Position numbers and translations under genes: made by a program
Shown: positions 51,230 through 64,000 of the stretch, piece after piece
How positions within the stretch are numbered: the first letter of the stretch is position 1
Layout: each line of letters starts with the position of its first letter
Assembly (NCBI RefSeq): GCF_036345995.1
Contig: NZ_CP107796.1
Span: 4,464,001-4,528,000, forward strand
DNA from: Streptomyces sp. NBC_00557
Lineage (GTDB): Bacteria; Actinomycetota; Actinomycetes; Streptomycetales; Streptomycetaceae
DNA: 64,000 nucleotides
Direction: 5' to 3'
The notes under the pieces: model-generated
Seen by the model: only the letters and a program-made list of their open reading frames with translations
Database searches by the model: none
What the model was told of the DNA's origin: nothing

Positions 51230-51258
51230 CTCGCCTGCCTGCGCCGGCGGGCGAGCCC

Positions 51259-51786
51259 CTACAGCACCCGCCTCGCCAGTACCTGGCCCGGCCAGTCGTT
51301 GTGTTCGCCAGAGGTGTAGGTCTCCGTCGGGGTGAAGCCGTTGGATTCGTAGAAGGCGACCAGCTTGCGGTCGTCGCCGGCGTAGCAGTCCACGCGCAGC
51401 AGGGAGATTCCGGCCCGCCGGGTCACCTCGGCCGCATGGGAGAGCAGGGCCGCCCCGGCGCCGTGGCCCTTGAAGCGGCGGTCGGAGGCGAGCCAGTGGA
51501 TGTACCGCTCGGGCTCGCCGGGCGGCGGGAGGTGGGACAGACAGGCACCGGGCGCGTCGCTGAGGGTGAGCGTCGCGGCCGGTACGCCGTCGACCTCGGC
51601 GATGTACGTGCTGCCCTTGTCCATGTACCCGGCGACCGATTCCGCGACCCTCGGGTTCTCCGACAGCGGCTTGCTTCCCCACTGGCCGGTGCGGCCCTGT
51701 GAGACCAGCCACTCCACACTGCTGTCGAGCATGGCGAGTATCACGGGGATGTCGTCGGGGCCGCCGTCGCGGATGGTGATCGTCAT
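51259..51786 (-). CDS. GNAT-family N-acetyltransferase
   Basis: 175 residues from ATG 51786. The GNAT acetyl-CoA binding motif is DRRFKGHGAGAALLSHAAEV, followed by LLRVDCYAGDDRKLVAFYES and NGFTPTETY. The N-terminus (TITIRDGGPDDIPVILAMLD) is typical. The acceptor substrate is unknown. It converges with the MFS gene and is divergent from thpR. Confidence 0.92.
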   Translation of the reverse strand: MTITIRDGGPDDIPVILAMLDSSVEWLVSQGRTGQWGSKPLSENPRVAESVAGYMDKGSTYIAEVDGVPAATLTLSDAPGACLSHLPPPGEPERYIHWLASDRRFKGHGAGAALLSHAAEVTRRAGISLLRVDCYAGDDRKLVAFYESNGFTPTETYTSGEHNDWPGQVLARRVL

Positions 51787-51825
51787 TGACTCATCATGCC
51801 CACCGCCGTCTGCGATGGTGAAGGC

Positions 51826-52398
51826 ATGAGACTCTTCGCCGCGGTGCTTCCTCCGGAGCCCGTCGTCCATGAACTCGCCGCCGAGGTCGCCAGGTTGAAG
51901 ACGCTGCCCGGCGCGGAGCGGCTGCGCTGGACCAACCGGCCGGGCTGGCACTTCACCCTCGCCTTCTACGGCGAGGTCGCCGACGACCTCGTGCCGGACC
52001 TGTCGGACCGCCTGGCCCGGGCGGCCCACCGTACGGCGCCCTTCGCCCTGGCCCTCTCCGGCGGCGGCCAGTTCGGGGGCGGCAAGGCCCTGTGGACCGG
52101 CGCCCTCGGCGAGGTGGAGGCGCTGCGGCTGCTGGCCGACCGGGCGGAGTCGGCCGCGCGGAGGGCGGGCGTGCCGATGGGGGAGCACCGCCGGTACAAG
52201 GCCCACCTGACGGTGGCGCGGGGCCGGGACTCGGTGGACGTACGGCCGTATGTCGAGCTGCTCCGCGAGTTCACCGGCAGGACCTGGACGGTGAACGAGC
52301 TGGCGCTGGTGCGGAGCTTTCTGCCGCGCTCGGGGGTGGCGGGCGAGCAGCCGCGCTACGAGGTGGTCGCCCGCTGGTCCCTGGGCGGGGCCGGTTAG
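51826..52398 (+). CDS. thpR: RNA 2',3'-cyclic phosphodiesterase
   Basis: 190 residues. The two catalytic HxTx motifs are HFTL (GWHFTLAFYGEV) and HLTV (YKAHLTVARGRD), with the family N-terminus MRLFAAVLPPEPVVHELAAE and a terminal YEVVARWSLG. It opens 2',3'-cyclic phosphates on RNA or small nucleotides and is related to 2'-5' ligases. Length is normal. Confidence 0.94.
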   Translation: MRLFAAVLPPEPVVHELAAEVARLKTLPGAERLRWTNRPGWHFTLAFYGEVADDLVPDLSDRLARAAHRTAPFALALSGGGQFGGGKALWTGALGEVEALRLLADRAESAARRAGVPMGEHRRYKAHLTVARGRDSVDVRPYVELLREFTGRTWTVNELALVRSFLPRSGVAGEQPRYEVVARWSLGGAG

Positions 52399-52408
52399 GC
52401 TCGATGAC

Positions 52409-52495
52409 GTGGACCCGAAGACACGGAACCGGATCATGGCCGGTGTGCTTGTTTTGATGTTCGTCGTGGTCGCCGTGGCTGCGGCGGTCAGGTAG
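52409..52495 (+). CDS. Very small single-span membrane protein, 28 residues
   Basis: From GTG 52409, just after thpR. Sequence: VDPKTRNRIMAGVL, then VLMFVVVAVAAAVR. A basic head and one membrane helix follow the positive-inside rule. The codon positions have the expected high third-position GC. Its place 10 nt behind thpR suggests co-translation. The coding claim rests on composition and topology; function unknown. Confidence 0.5.
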   Translation: MDPKTRNRIMAGVLVLMFVVVAVAAAVR

Positions 52496-52500
52496 GCCTG

Positions 52501-52588
52501 GGCTGGGCTGGGGAACTGCGGCTGGTTCCTCGGCTGCGGCGCCGTCGTGGCCCGTCGCGCAGTTCCCCGCGCCCCTTACGGGGTGCAC
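52501..52588 (+). repeat. Dispersed Streptomyces-type repeat with large hairpin, convergent terminator position
   Basis: GGGGAACTGCG (52510-52520) pairs with CGCAGTTCCCC (52558-52568), an 11-bp perfect stem with a large loop rich in CGGCTG repeats. It is followed by CCCC-TTAC-GGGG. GGCTGGTTCCTCGGCTGCGG resembles, in reverse, part of copy A near 10180-10203. It lies between the thpR side and the convergent aldo/keto reductase gene. Confidence 0.6.
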
Positions 52589-52601
52589 GCCCCACCCGGT
52601 A

Positions 52602-53597
52602 CTACCAGGCGAAGGCCTCCGGGGACGGGCCCGGACCCGGGAAGACCTCGTCGAGCTGGGTCAGGAGTTCCTCGCTCAGCTCCAGCTCCGTCGCCCTGAT
52701 CGCCGACTGCAGCTGCTCGGCCGTGCGCGGGCCGACGATGGGACCGGTCACCCCCGGCCGGGTCAGCAGCCAGGCCAGGGCCACCTCGCCGGGCTCCAGG
52801 CCGTGCTTGTCGACCAGGTCCTCGTACGCCTGGATCTGGGCGCGGGCGGCCGGGTCCTTGAGGGTGTCCGCGGCCCGGCCGGAGGCGCGGCGGCCGCCCT
52901 GGACCTCCTTCTTGATCACGCCGCCGAGCAGACCGCCGTGCAGCGGCGACCACGGGATGACCCCGAGGCCGTAGTCCTGCGCGGCCGGGATGACCTCCAT
53001 CTCGGCGCGCCGCTCGGCGAGGTTGTACAGGCACTGCTCGCTGACCAGGCCGATGGTGCCGCCGCGGCGCGCGGCGACCTCGTTGGCCTGGGCGATCTTG
53101 TAGCCGGGGAAGTTGGAGGAGCCGACGTAGAGAACCTTCCCCTGCTGGACCAGGGTGTCGATGGCCTGCCAGATCTCCTCGAACGGGGTGTCCCGGTCGA
53201 TGTGGTGGAACTGGTAGAGGTCGATGTAGTCGGTCTGCAGCCGCTTGAGGCTGGCGTCCACCGCGCGCCGGATGTTCAGCGCGGAGAGCTTGTCGTGGTT
53301 GGGCCAGGCCGGCTGCCCGTCGGTGCCCATGTTGCCGTAGACCTTGGTGGCGAGGACGACCTTGTCGCGGCGCTCGCCGCCCTTGGCGAACCAGTTGCCG
53401 ATGATGCTCTCGGTCCGCCCCTTGTTCTCACCCCAGCCGTACACGTTGGCGGTGTCGAAGAAGTTGATGCCCGCGTCGAGGGCGGCGTCCATGATCGCGT
53501 GGCTGTCGGCCTCGTCCGTCTGCGGTCCGAAGTTCATCGTCCCGAGGACGAGCCGACTGACCTTGAGTCCCGTGCGTCCAAGCTGCGTGTACTTCAT
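52602..53597 (-). CDS. Aldo/keto reductase
   Basis: 331 residues. The TIM-barrel AKR fold is seen in MKYTQLGRTGLKVSRLVLGT, the catalytic Asp and Tyr in INFFDTANVYGWGENKGRTE, the lysine-bearing VVLATKVYG, and IDLYQFHHIDRDTPFEEIWQ with the catalytic His. NADPH-dependent reduction or oxidation of an aldehyde or ketone; the substrate is unknown. Its start faces a broken ABM monooxygenase gene. Confidence 0.94.
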   Translation of the reverse strand: MKYTQLGRTGLKVSRLVLGTMNFGPQTDEADSHAIMDAALDAGINFFDTANVYGWGENKGRTESIIGNWFAKGGERRDKVVLATKVYGNMGTDGQPAWPNHDKLSALNIRRAVDASLKRLQTDYIDLYQFHHIDRDTPFEEIWQAIDTLVQQGKVLYVGSSNFPGYKIAQANEVAARRGGTIGLVSEQCLYNLAERRAEMEVIPAAQDYGLGVIPWSPLHGGLLGGVIKKEVQGGRRASGRAADTLKDPAARAQIQAYEDLVDKHGLEPGEVALAWLLTRPGVTGPIVGPRTAEQLQSAIRATELELSEELLTQLDEVFPGPGPSPEAFAW

Positions 53598-53659
53598 GGT
53601 CCTCTAGCCAACGGCTTGAAGTGCGCTCTAAGCAAGGGCTTTCGACCGGAGGTGTACCG

Positions 53660-53959
53660 GCTCCGAGGCCGAGGCCGCCCGCGACCGCCGGTTCCCGCTT
53701 GGCGAACTGGCCCGTGAGCAGGGGCTGGCCTTCCCGGTCGCCTCCCGCGCCTGCGGCAGTTCCAGGGAGGCGTCGTGGTGCTCCTTGCTCCGCCAGACCT
53801 CGGTCACCCGGATCGTCACGTCGTCATCGTCGGCGAGGCCCACGACCTACGCGTCGCAGCCGGCCGCGCGGAGGCCGTCGGCGGCGCCGAGGGGGATGGC
53901 GACGACCTCGTCGCGGGAGCCGGAGTGGTCTCCATGGAGGCGATGCAGCCGTAGGTCAT
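53660..53959 (-). pseudogene. Broken antibiotic biosynthesis monooxygenase (ABM) gene
   Basis: Three pieces in different frames reassemble one protein: MTYGCIASMETT from ATG 53959; GSRDEVVAIPLGAADGLRAA-GCDA after an apparent 1-nt deletion; a TAG at 53849-53847 where tyrosine is expected; VVGLADDDDVTIRVTEVWRS and KEHHDASLELPQAREA; then a second apparent 1-nt deletion before LLTGQFAKREPAVAGGLGL. Two frameshifts and one stop leave no intact gene. The 3' end has no stop in frame. The family is a cofactor-free quinol or polyketide monooxygenase. Confidence 0.8.
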
Positions 53960-53984
53960 GAGCCGCATCCTGGCATCCGGCGCG

Positions 53985-54569
53985 TCAGTCGCGAGGGAAC
54001 TCCTCGGTCTTGAGCGTGAGGCCCAGGTCGGTGGTGGTCATGTCGACGTCCGCTCCGAAGAGGACCGTCAGTTCGCTGACGTAGTCGCCGTCCTTCGGCT
54101 GGGTGTAGAGGTGGCACTTGCCCTGGTAGGGGTCGGCGATGAGGTAGACCGGGACCTCGGCGGTGGCGTAGGCCGTCTTCTTGGGGCCGTAGTCGTTGTG
54201 TCCCGTGCCCTTGGAGATGACCTCCGCCACGAACTCGACGTCGTCACAGCGCCACAGGCCCCCGGGTGTCTTCTCGGCGCCTTCGGCCACGAGCGTGACG
54301 TCGGAGCAGAAGCCGTTGAGGTGGCCGGGGTAGTCGATCCGGACGTCCGACTTGACGCGCCTGCGCGGGTACTTGGTGCGCAACTGCTCGTAGATGTCGG
54401 CGATGATCTCCCAGTGGGTGTCCCGCTGCGGCGACATGAAGATGGCCCCCTCGACGATGTCGACCTTGTATCCCTCGGGGGTGGTCCGCTCGAGCGACTC
54501 GAACAGGTCGTCCAGAGTCAGCTCGCCGCTCTCCTCGGCCATCTCGATCCTGTCTTCAAGGACGGTCAT
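53985..54569 (-). CDS. Uma2-family endonuclease-like protein
   Basis: 194 residues from ATG 54569. The Uma2 (DUF820) pattern is present: GYKVDIVEGAIFMSPQRDTH, YPRRRVKSDVRIDYPG, CSDVTLVAEGAEKTPGG, and the PD-(D/E)XK-like core DDVEFVAEVISKGTGHNDYG with KKTAYATAEVPVYLIAD. Members have a restriction-endonuclease-like fold, and many copies exist in actinobacteria, but a physiological role is unknown. Confidence 0.9.
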   Translation of the reverse strand: MTVLEDRIEMAEESGELTLDDLFESLERTTPEGYKVDIVEGAIFMSPQRDTHWEIIADIYEQLRTKYPRRRVKSDVRIDYPGHLNGFCSDVTLVAEGAEKTPGGLWRCDDVEFVAEVISKGTGHNDYGPKKTAYATAEVPVYLIADPYQGKCHLYTQPKDGDYVSELTVLFGADVDMTTTDLGLTLKTEEFPRD

Positions 54570-54658
54570 CGTGGCGCTCCTCCCCGGCTGCCCCAACGGA
54601 CGAGTGCAGCCGCGCGGTTCAACGATACGCACGGTGACGGGGAAGCGGCGGAATTCGG

Positions 54659-55342
54659 TCAGCTTGTTCCGGCCGCGTACGCCTGTCCGATTCCCCACGC
54701 CTCCCACATCGCCCCGGCGAACGCCGCCGCGATCCGGTGCTCGCCGCTCGCGTTGGGGTGCGTGCCGTCGTACGTGTCGGCGTGGATGTCGTAGCCCTCG
54801 GGGCGCGGGGCGAGCAGGATCGGGGACTGGTGCTCGTCCAGGTCGGCCGCGCACTTCGCCAGCAGGTCGTTGAACTGGTCCACCTGCGCGGCGAACGGCT
54901 CGTCCACCTGGGCCCGGATGTTCGGGATCACCGGCAGCAGCACCATGCGGACGCGCGGGTCGGCCTCGCGTGCGCTCGCTATGAAGGCCCGTACGTTCTC
55001 GGCCGTCTGCTCGGCGTTGGTGTAGAAGCCCAGGTCGATGAGGCCGAGGGAGACCAGCAGCACGTCCGCCCGGTGCCGCCGTACGGCCTCGCCGATCAGC
55101 GGGGCCATGTGCACCCAGCCCTCGCCCCAGCCGGCCAGGTGACGGCGGGGGAACCCGGGGTCGGCGTAGTCGTACGACACCGGAGCCTCGGCGGCCTTGT
55201 CGTACAGCTCCTCGCGCGGCCCGACGAAGGTGAACGGGCCGCCGTACGTCTCGCGCAGGTGCCGCCACAGACGGTAACGCCATGTGTGTTCGCCCGCGCT
55301 CCCGATCGTCATGGAGTCACCTACGGGCATGAACCTGAGCAT
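54659..55342 (-). CDS. SGNH/GDSL-family hydrolase
   Basis: 227 residues from ATG 55342. Block I MPVGDSMTIGSAGEHTWRYR contains the catalytic serine of a GDSM variant. Block V is YDGTHPNASGEHRIAAAFAG with Asp and His. The fold is that of small secreted or intracellular esterases. There is no signal peptide. It lies beside the Uma2 gene on the same strand but the gap contains its own leader. Confidence 0.92.
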   Translation of the reverse strand: MLRFMPVGDSMTIGSAGEHTWRYRLWRHLRETYGGPFTFVGPREELYDKAAEAPVSYDYADPGFPRRHLAGWGEGWVHMAPLIGEAVRRHRADVLLVSLGLIDLGFYTNAEQTAENVRAFIASAREADPRVRMVLLPVIPNIRAQVDEPFAAQVDQFNDLLAKCAADLDEHQSPILLAPRPEGYDIHADTYDGTHPNASGEHRIAAAFAGAMWEAWGIGQAYAAGTS

Positions 55343-55455
55343 CCGCTCATGATGGACGATCTTCCGCGCCGGCGGGGTGTGAGGCCCACCACGTCCGACG
55401 GCCCCCGGAAGGGCCCCGCAGGGTGAACGACCGCGGACGATGGCAGGCTTGGGAC

Positions 55456-56433
55456 ATGCGCCGATCGTCCGCCGTCCTCGCCGGGTTGCTGCTCGCCGGC
55501 GCCTGCGCGCTGCCCGCCTCCGCCGCCGGCGGGGACGGCGACCAGGGGTTCACCTTCAAGGACCCGCGCATCAGCGAGTCCAGCGGGCTCGCCGCCTCCC
55601 GCCTCCACCCCGGCGTCTACTGGACGCACAACGACAGCGGCCACGGGCCGTACCTCTACGCCGTGGACAGCCGGACCGGGAAGACCGTCGCCCGCGTCAC
55701 CCTGCGCGGCATCGGCGCCCCGCGCGACGTCGAGGCCATCTCCATCGGGCCGCACAACGAGATCTATCTCGGCGACATCGGCGACAACCTCGGCGGCACC
55801 TGGCCGTACGTGTGGATCTACCGGCTGCCCGAGCCGAAGCAGCTGCGGGACCAGACGGTCACCGCCACGCAGTACGTCGTGAAGTACGCCGACGGGCCGC
55901 GCGACGCCGAGTCGCTGGTGGTCCATCCGAAGACCGGGCGGGTCTACATCATCGACAAGAAGGAGAACGGCGGGCACCTGTACGAGGGTCCGGCCACCCT
56001 CTCCCCGTCCGGCACGAACGTGTTCCGGCCGGTCGCCCCCGTCGACCTGTGGGCCACCGACGCGGCGTTCTCCCCGGACGGACGGCAGTTGGCGGTGCGC
56101 GGTTACTTCGGCGGGATCCGCTACGACTGGAACGGCGGCCGGATCAAGCGCGAGGGCCGGCTGGACGTGCCCCTGCAGGGGCAGGGCGAGGGCGTCACCT
56201 ACTCCGCCGACGGGACCCGGCTGCTGTACAGCAGCGAGGGCGCGGGCAGCGAGGTGGTGGCGAAGGACGCGCCGGGCACCGGTGCGGCCAAGTCGCCGTC
56301 CGCCGCCGGGAGTTCCGCGCACAGCGGCGGGGACGCCGGTGCCGGCGGCGGGAGCCTGAAGGTCGGGGCCGTCGTGGTCGTGGCCGGCATCGCCGCCCTC
56401 CTCGGGTTCAGCCGGCTGCGGCGGCGCGGCTGA
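55456..56433 (+). CDS. Cell-surface protein with signal peptide, beta-propeller-like body and C-terminal membrane anchor
   Basis: 325 residues from ATG 55456. Signal peptide MRRSSAVLAGLLLAGACALP, cleavage near ASA. The body (GFTFKDPRISESSGLAASRL, YWTHNDSGHGPYLYAVDSRT, GDIGDNLGGTWPYVWIYRLP, AAFSPDGRQLAVRGYFGG) has repeated YVDS- and SPDG-type blades resembling PQQ/WD-type propellers. A Ser/Gly-rich stalk and a terminal hydrophobic span VGAVVVVAGIAALLGFSRLR with RRRG suggest anchoring at the membrane. Function unknown. Confidence 0.85.
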   Translation: MRRSSAVLAGLLLAGACALPASAAGGDGDQGFTFKDPRISESSGLAASRLHPGVYWTHNDSGHGPYLYAVDSRTGKTVARVTLRGIGAPRDVEAISIGPHNEIYLGDIGDNLGGTWPYVWIYRLPEPKQLRDQTVTATQYVVKYADGPRDAESLVVHPKTGRVYIIDKKENGGHLYEGPATLSPSGTNVFRPVAPVDLWATDAAFSPDGRQLAVRGYFGGIRYDWNGGRIKREGRLDVPLQGQGEGVTYSADGTRLLYSSEGAGSEVVAKDAPGTGAAKSPSAAGSSAHSGGDAGAGGGSLKVGAVVVVAGIAALLGFSRLRRRG

Positions 56434-58203
<1,770 letters not shown>

Positions 58204-58343
58204 GGACCGCCGCCCGCCTGCCGTGACCAGGGCGCGGGCCCGGGTCCCCCGCAGGCGACTGGGCAGGCGACCGCGAAAAAGCGCTTCGTTGCCCCGTACC
58301 CAAAGGGCCTCTGTACGCGCACGGCGCTGTGCACCGCGAAGGG

Positions 58344-58376
58344 AAGGGCGCCCGGTGGTGGTCACCGGGCGCCCTT
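58344..58376. terminator. Bidirectional terminator between the cellulase and serC
   Basis: AAGGGCGCCCGGTG (58344-58357) pairs perfectly with CACCGGGCGCCCTT (58363-58376) over a 5-nt loop. Lying between two convergent genes it can end transcription from either side. The strong stem and small loop fit a factor-independent terminator, although only two Us follow. Confidence 0.85.
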
Positions 58377-58398
58377 CAGCGTCGTACGTGCCGGGAGG

Positions 58399-62596
<4,198 letters not shown>

Positions 62597-62820
62597 CGGT
62601 GCCGCGGCGGCGCCTCGCGGCTGCCTGCCGAGGAGCCGCAAGGAGGAGACACCGGGAGGCGGGGCAGCCGGGTGAGCGGTGAGCGAGCGGCGGGGTGCCG
62701 GGAAACGCGCGGGTCAGCCGGGCTGATCGCCGTGCTTCGCACAGGGCCGTAGGGCTGAGCTGTGCGCACCGGCCGAGGGTGCCGGCGGTCCGGGAACCGG
62801 GGGACGGGCGGGTTGCTTCG

Positions 62821-62826
62821 TAGGGT
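62821..62826 (+). promoter_or_regulatory. Candidate -10 box TAGGGT of the FemX-like gene
   Basis: TAGGGT agrees with the streptomycete TAGRRT -10 consensus and lies 39 bp upstream of the ATG at 62865. The region before it (62597-62820) has no gene and no clear -35 box. Confidence 0.4.
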
Positions 62827-62864
62827 GAGTGGAACTGCGATCTTGCGATCTCCGAGGAGCGCGC

Positions 62865-63986
62865 ATGACCCTCACCCTGCGGACCCTCACCCGCGCCGAG
62901 CACCTCGCCTTCGTGGCGGGCCGTCCCTCCGTCAGCCATATGCAGATGCCGTCGTGGGGGGAGGTGAAGCAGGACTGGCGGGCGGAGAGCCTCGGCTGGT
63001 TCGAGGGCGACGGACGGCTCGTCGGGGCCGGACTGGTGCTGCTGCGGCCGCTGCCGAAGCTCAGGCGGTACCTGGCCTATCTCCCGGAGGGGCCGGTCAT
63101 CGACTGGGACGCGCCCGACCTGGAGCGCTGGCTGGAGCCGATGCTCGCGCACCTCAAGCACCTGGGGGCGTTCTCGGTGAAGATGGGCCCGCCCGTGGTG
63201 GCCCGGCGCTGGAGTCCCGAGGCGGTCAAGGCGGCGATCGCCGACCCCGGCGCGCACCGGCTGCGGGACGTGCCGCCGACCTCCTCCGAGCAGCGCGCCG
63301 CGGACCTGGCCGGCCGGCTGCGCCGGATGGGCTGGCGGCGGTCCGAGCCGGGCGGCGAGGAGGGCTTCGCCGTGGGACAGCCCCGGTACGTGTGCCAGGT
63401 GCCGTTCGCCGGACGTTCGTTGGACGACATCCACCGCGGGCTCAACCAGCAGTGGCGGCGCAACATCAAGAAGGCCGAGAAGGCGGGCGTGAAGGTCGTC
63501 CGGGGCGGCTACGAGGACCTGCCGGCCTTCTACGAGCTGTACACCGAGACCGCCCGCCGGGACCGGTTCATCGCGCGCCCGCTGCCGTACTTCCAGCGCA
63601 TGTGGACCGCGCTCACCGCCGAGGACCCCGACCGGATGCGGCTGTACCTCGCCCACCACGACGGCGACCTCCTCGCCGCGGCCACCATGCTGGTCGTCGG
63701 CGGGCACGTCTGGTACTCCTACGGCGCCTCCACCGCACGCAGGCGCGAGGTGCAGCCCAACAACGCGATGCAGTGGCGGATGATGTGCGACGCCCACGAA
63801 CTCGGCGCGCACGTCTACGACTTCCGCGGCATCACCGACACCCTGGAGGAGTCCGACCACCTCCTCGGCCTGCTCCGCTTCAAGGTGGGCGCGGGCGGCG
63901 AGGCCGTGGAGTACGTGGGGGAGTGGGACTTCCCGCTGAACCGCCTCCTGCACAAGGCGCTTGACCTCTACATGGCCCGCCGCTGA
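62865..63986 (+). CDS. FemX/FemAB-type peptidoglycan bridge-forming aminoacyltransferase
   Basis: 373 residues from ATG 62865, preceded by GAGGAG. Two GNAT-like lobes are evident: the N-terminal lobe with PSWGEVKQDWRAESLGWFEG, and the C-terminal lobe with NQQWRRNIKKAEKAGVKVVR, FYELYTETARRDRFIARPLP, YFQRMWTAL, WYSYGASTARRREVQPNNAM and FRGITDTLEESDHLLGLLRF. FemX-type enzymes add amino acids, often glycine, from aminoacyl-tRNA to lipid II to begin the peptidoglycan cross-bridge. Streptomycetes have glycine bridges, which suits this. The gene ends 14 nt from the window edge. Confidence 0.92.
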   Translation: MTLTLRTLTRAEHLAFVAGRPSVSHMQMPSWGEVKQDWRAESLGWFEGDGRLVGAGLVLLRPLPKLRRYLAYLPEGPVIDWDAPDLERWLEPMLAHLKHLGAFSVKMGPPVVARRWSPEAVKAAIADPGAHRLRDVPPTSSEQRAADLAGRLRRMGWRRSEPGGEEGFAVGQPRYVCQVPFAGRSLDDIHRGLNQQWRRNIKKAEKAGVKVVRGGYEDLPAFYELYTETARRDRFIARPLPYFQRMWTALTAEDPDRMRLYLAHHDGDLLAAATMLVVGGHVWYSYGASTARRREVQPNNAMQWRMMCDAHELGAHVYDFRGITDTLEESDHLLGLLRFKVGAGGEAVEYVGEWDFPLNRLLHKALDLYMARR

Positions 63987-64000
63987 GGCGGTACGACGAT

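Overview
The window is a stretch of Streptomyces chromosome, about 70 percent GC with coding packed on both strands. Several independent signs point there: a futalosine-type menaquinone gene pair (mqnB-mqnD), mycothiol-dependent enzyme families, an XRE-DUF397 regulator pair, a perfect CebR operator in front of a secreted cellulase, GTG and TTG starts, and dispersed short palindromic repeats of the kind common in streptomycete genomes. No rRNA, tRNA, insertion sequence, integrase or CRISPR array was seen. Most of the window looks like vertically inherited core genome.

Layout. 1-3.4 kb: a partial ECF sigma factor diverges from a membrane-anchored sigma-like protein that is translationally coupled to a penicillin-binding protein whose transpeptidase motifs are lost. 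3.3-8.9 kb: XRE/DUF397 regulators, an Old Yellow Enzyme, a type-B carboxylesterase and small proteins. 9.1-11.6 kb: murQ and its RpiR-type regulator, with a paired operator. 13-21 kb: a polymorphic-toxin island (SseB-like, WXG-like, a 1574-residue RHS protein with a lower-GC C-terminal toxin cassette, an immunity candidate and a DUF1266 protein). 21-24 kb: an HD hydrolase, a maleylpyruvate isomerase-like enzyme, cutC with a DasR-box-like element, and a membrane protein. 24-31 kb: a HelD-like helicase, an XPB helicase and a large helicase-associated protein. 31-39 kb: membrane proteins, a cold-shock protein, mqnD-mqnB, a lipoprotein, an MFS protein and DUF3027. 39-44.5 kb: a 1044-residue sacsin-like ATPase and a tandem array of secreted proteins (two intact, one decayed) that share a collinear promoter or leader module. 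44.5-54 kb: a P-type ATPase, an NCS2 permease, a MarR-MFS pair with a 19-bp perfect hairpin between them, ThpR, an aldo/keto reductase and a broken ABM monooxygenase. 54-64 kb: Uma2, SGNH hydrolase, a surface propeller-like protein, a GH5-CBM2 cellulase, serC, a giant FAD/Fe-S oxidoreductase and a FemX-type enzyme.

How it fits together. Cell-wall turnover recurs (MurQ, the GT51 protein, FemX-like) and so does secretion (cellulase, tandem secreted proteins, RHS toxin). Regulation is often visible in the sequence: MurR-like, CebR, MarR, XRE and DasR-like sites. The features most likely to reward follow-up are the RHS toxin cassette, the degenerate PBP coupled to a membrane sigma-like protein, the repeated promoter module of the secreted array, and the MarR-MFS hairpin.
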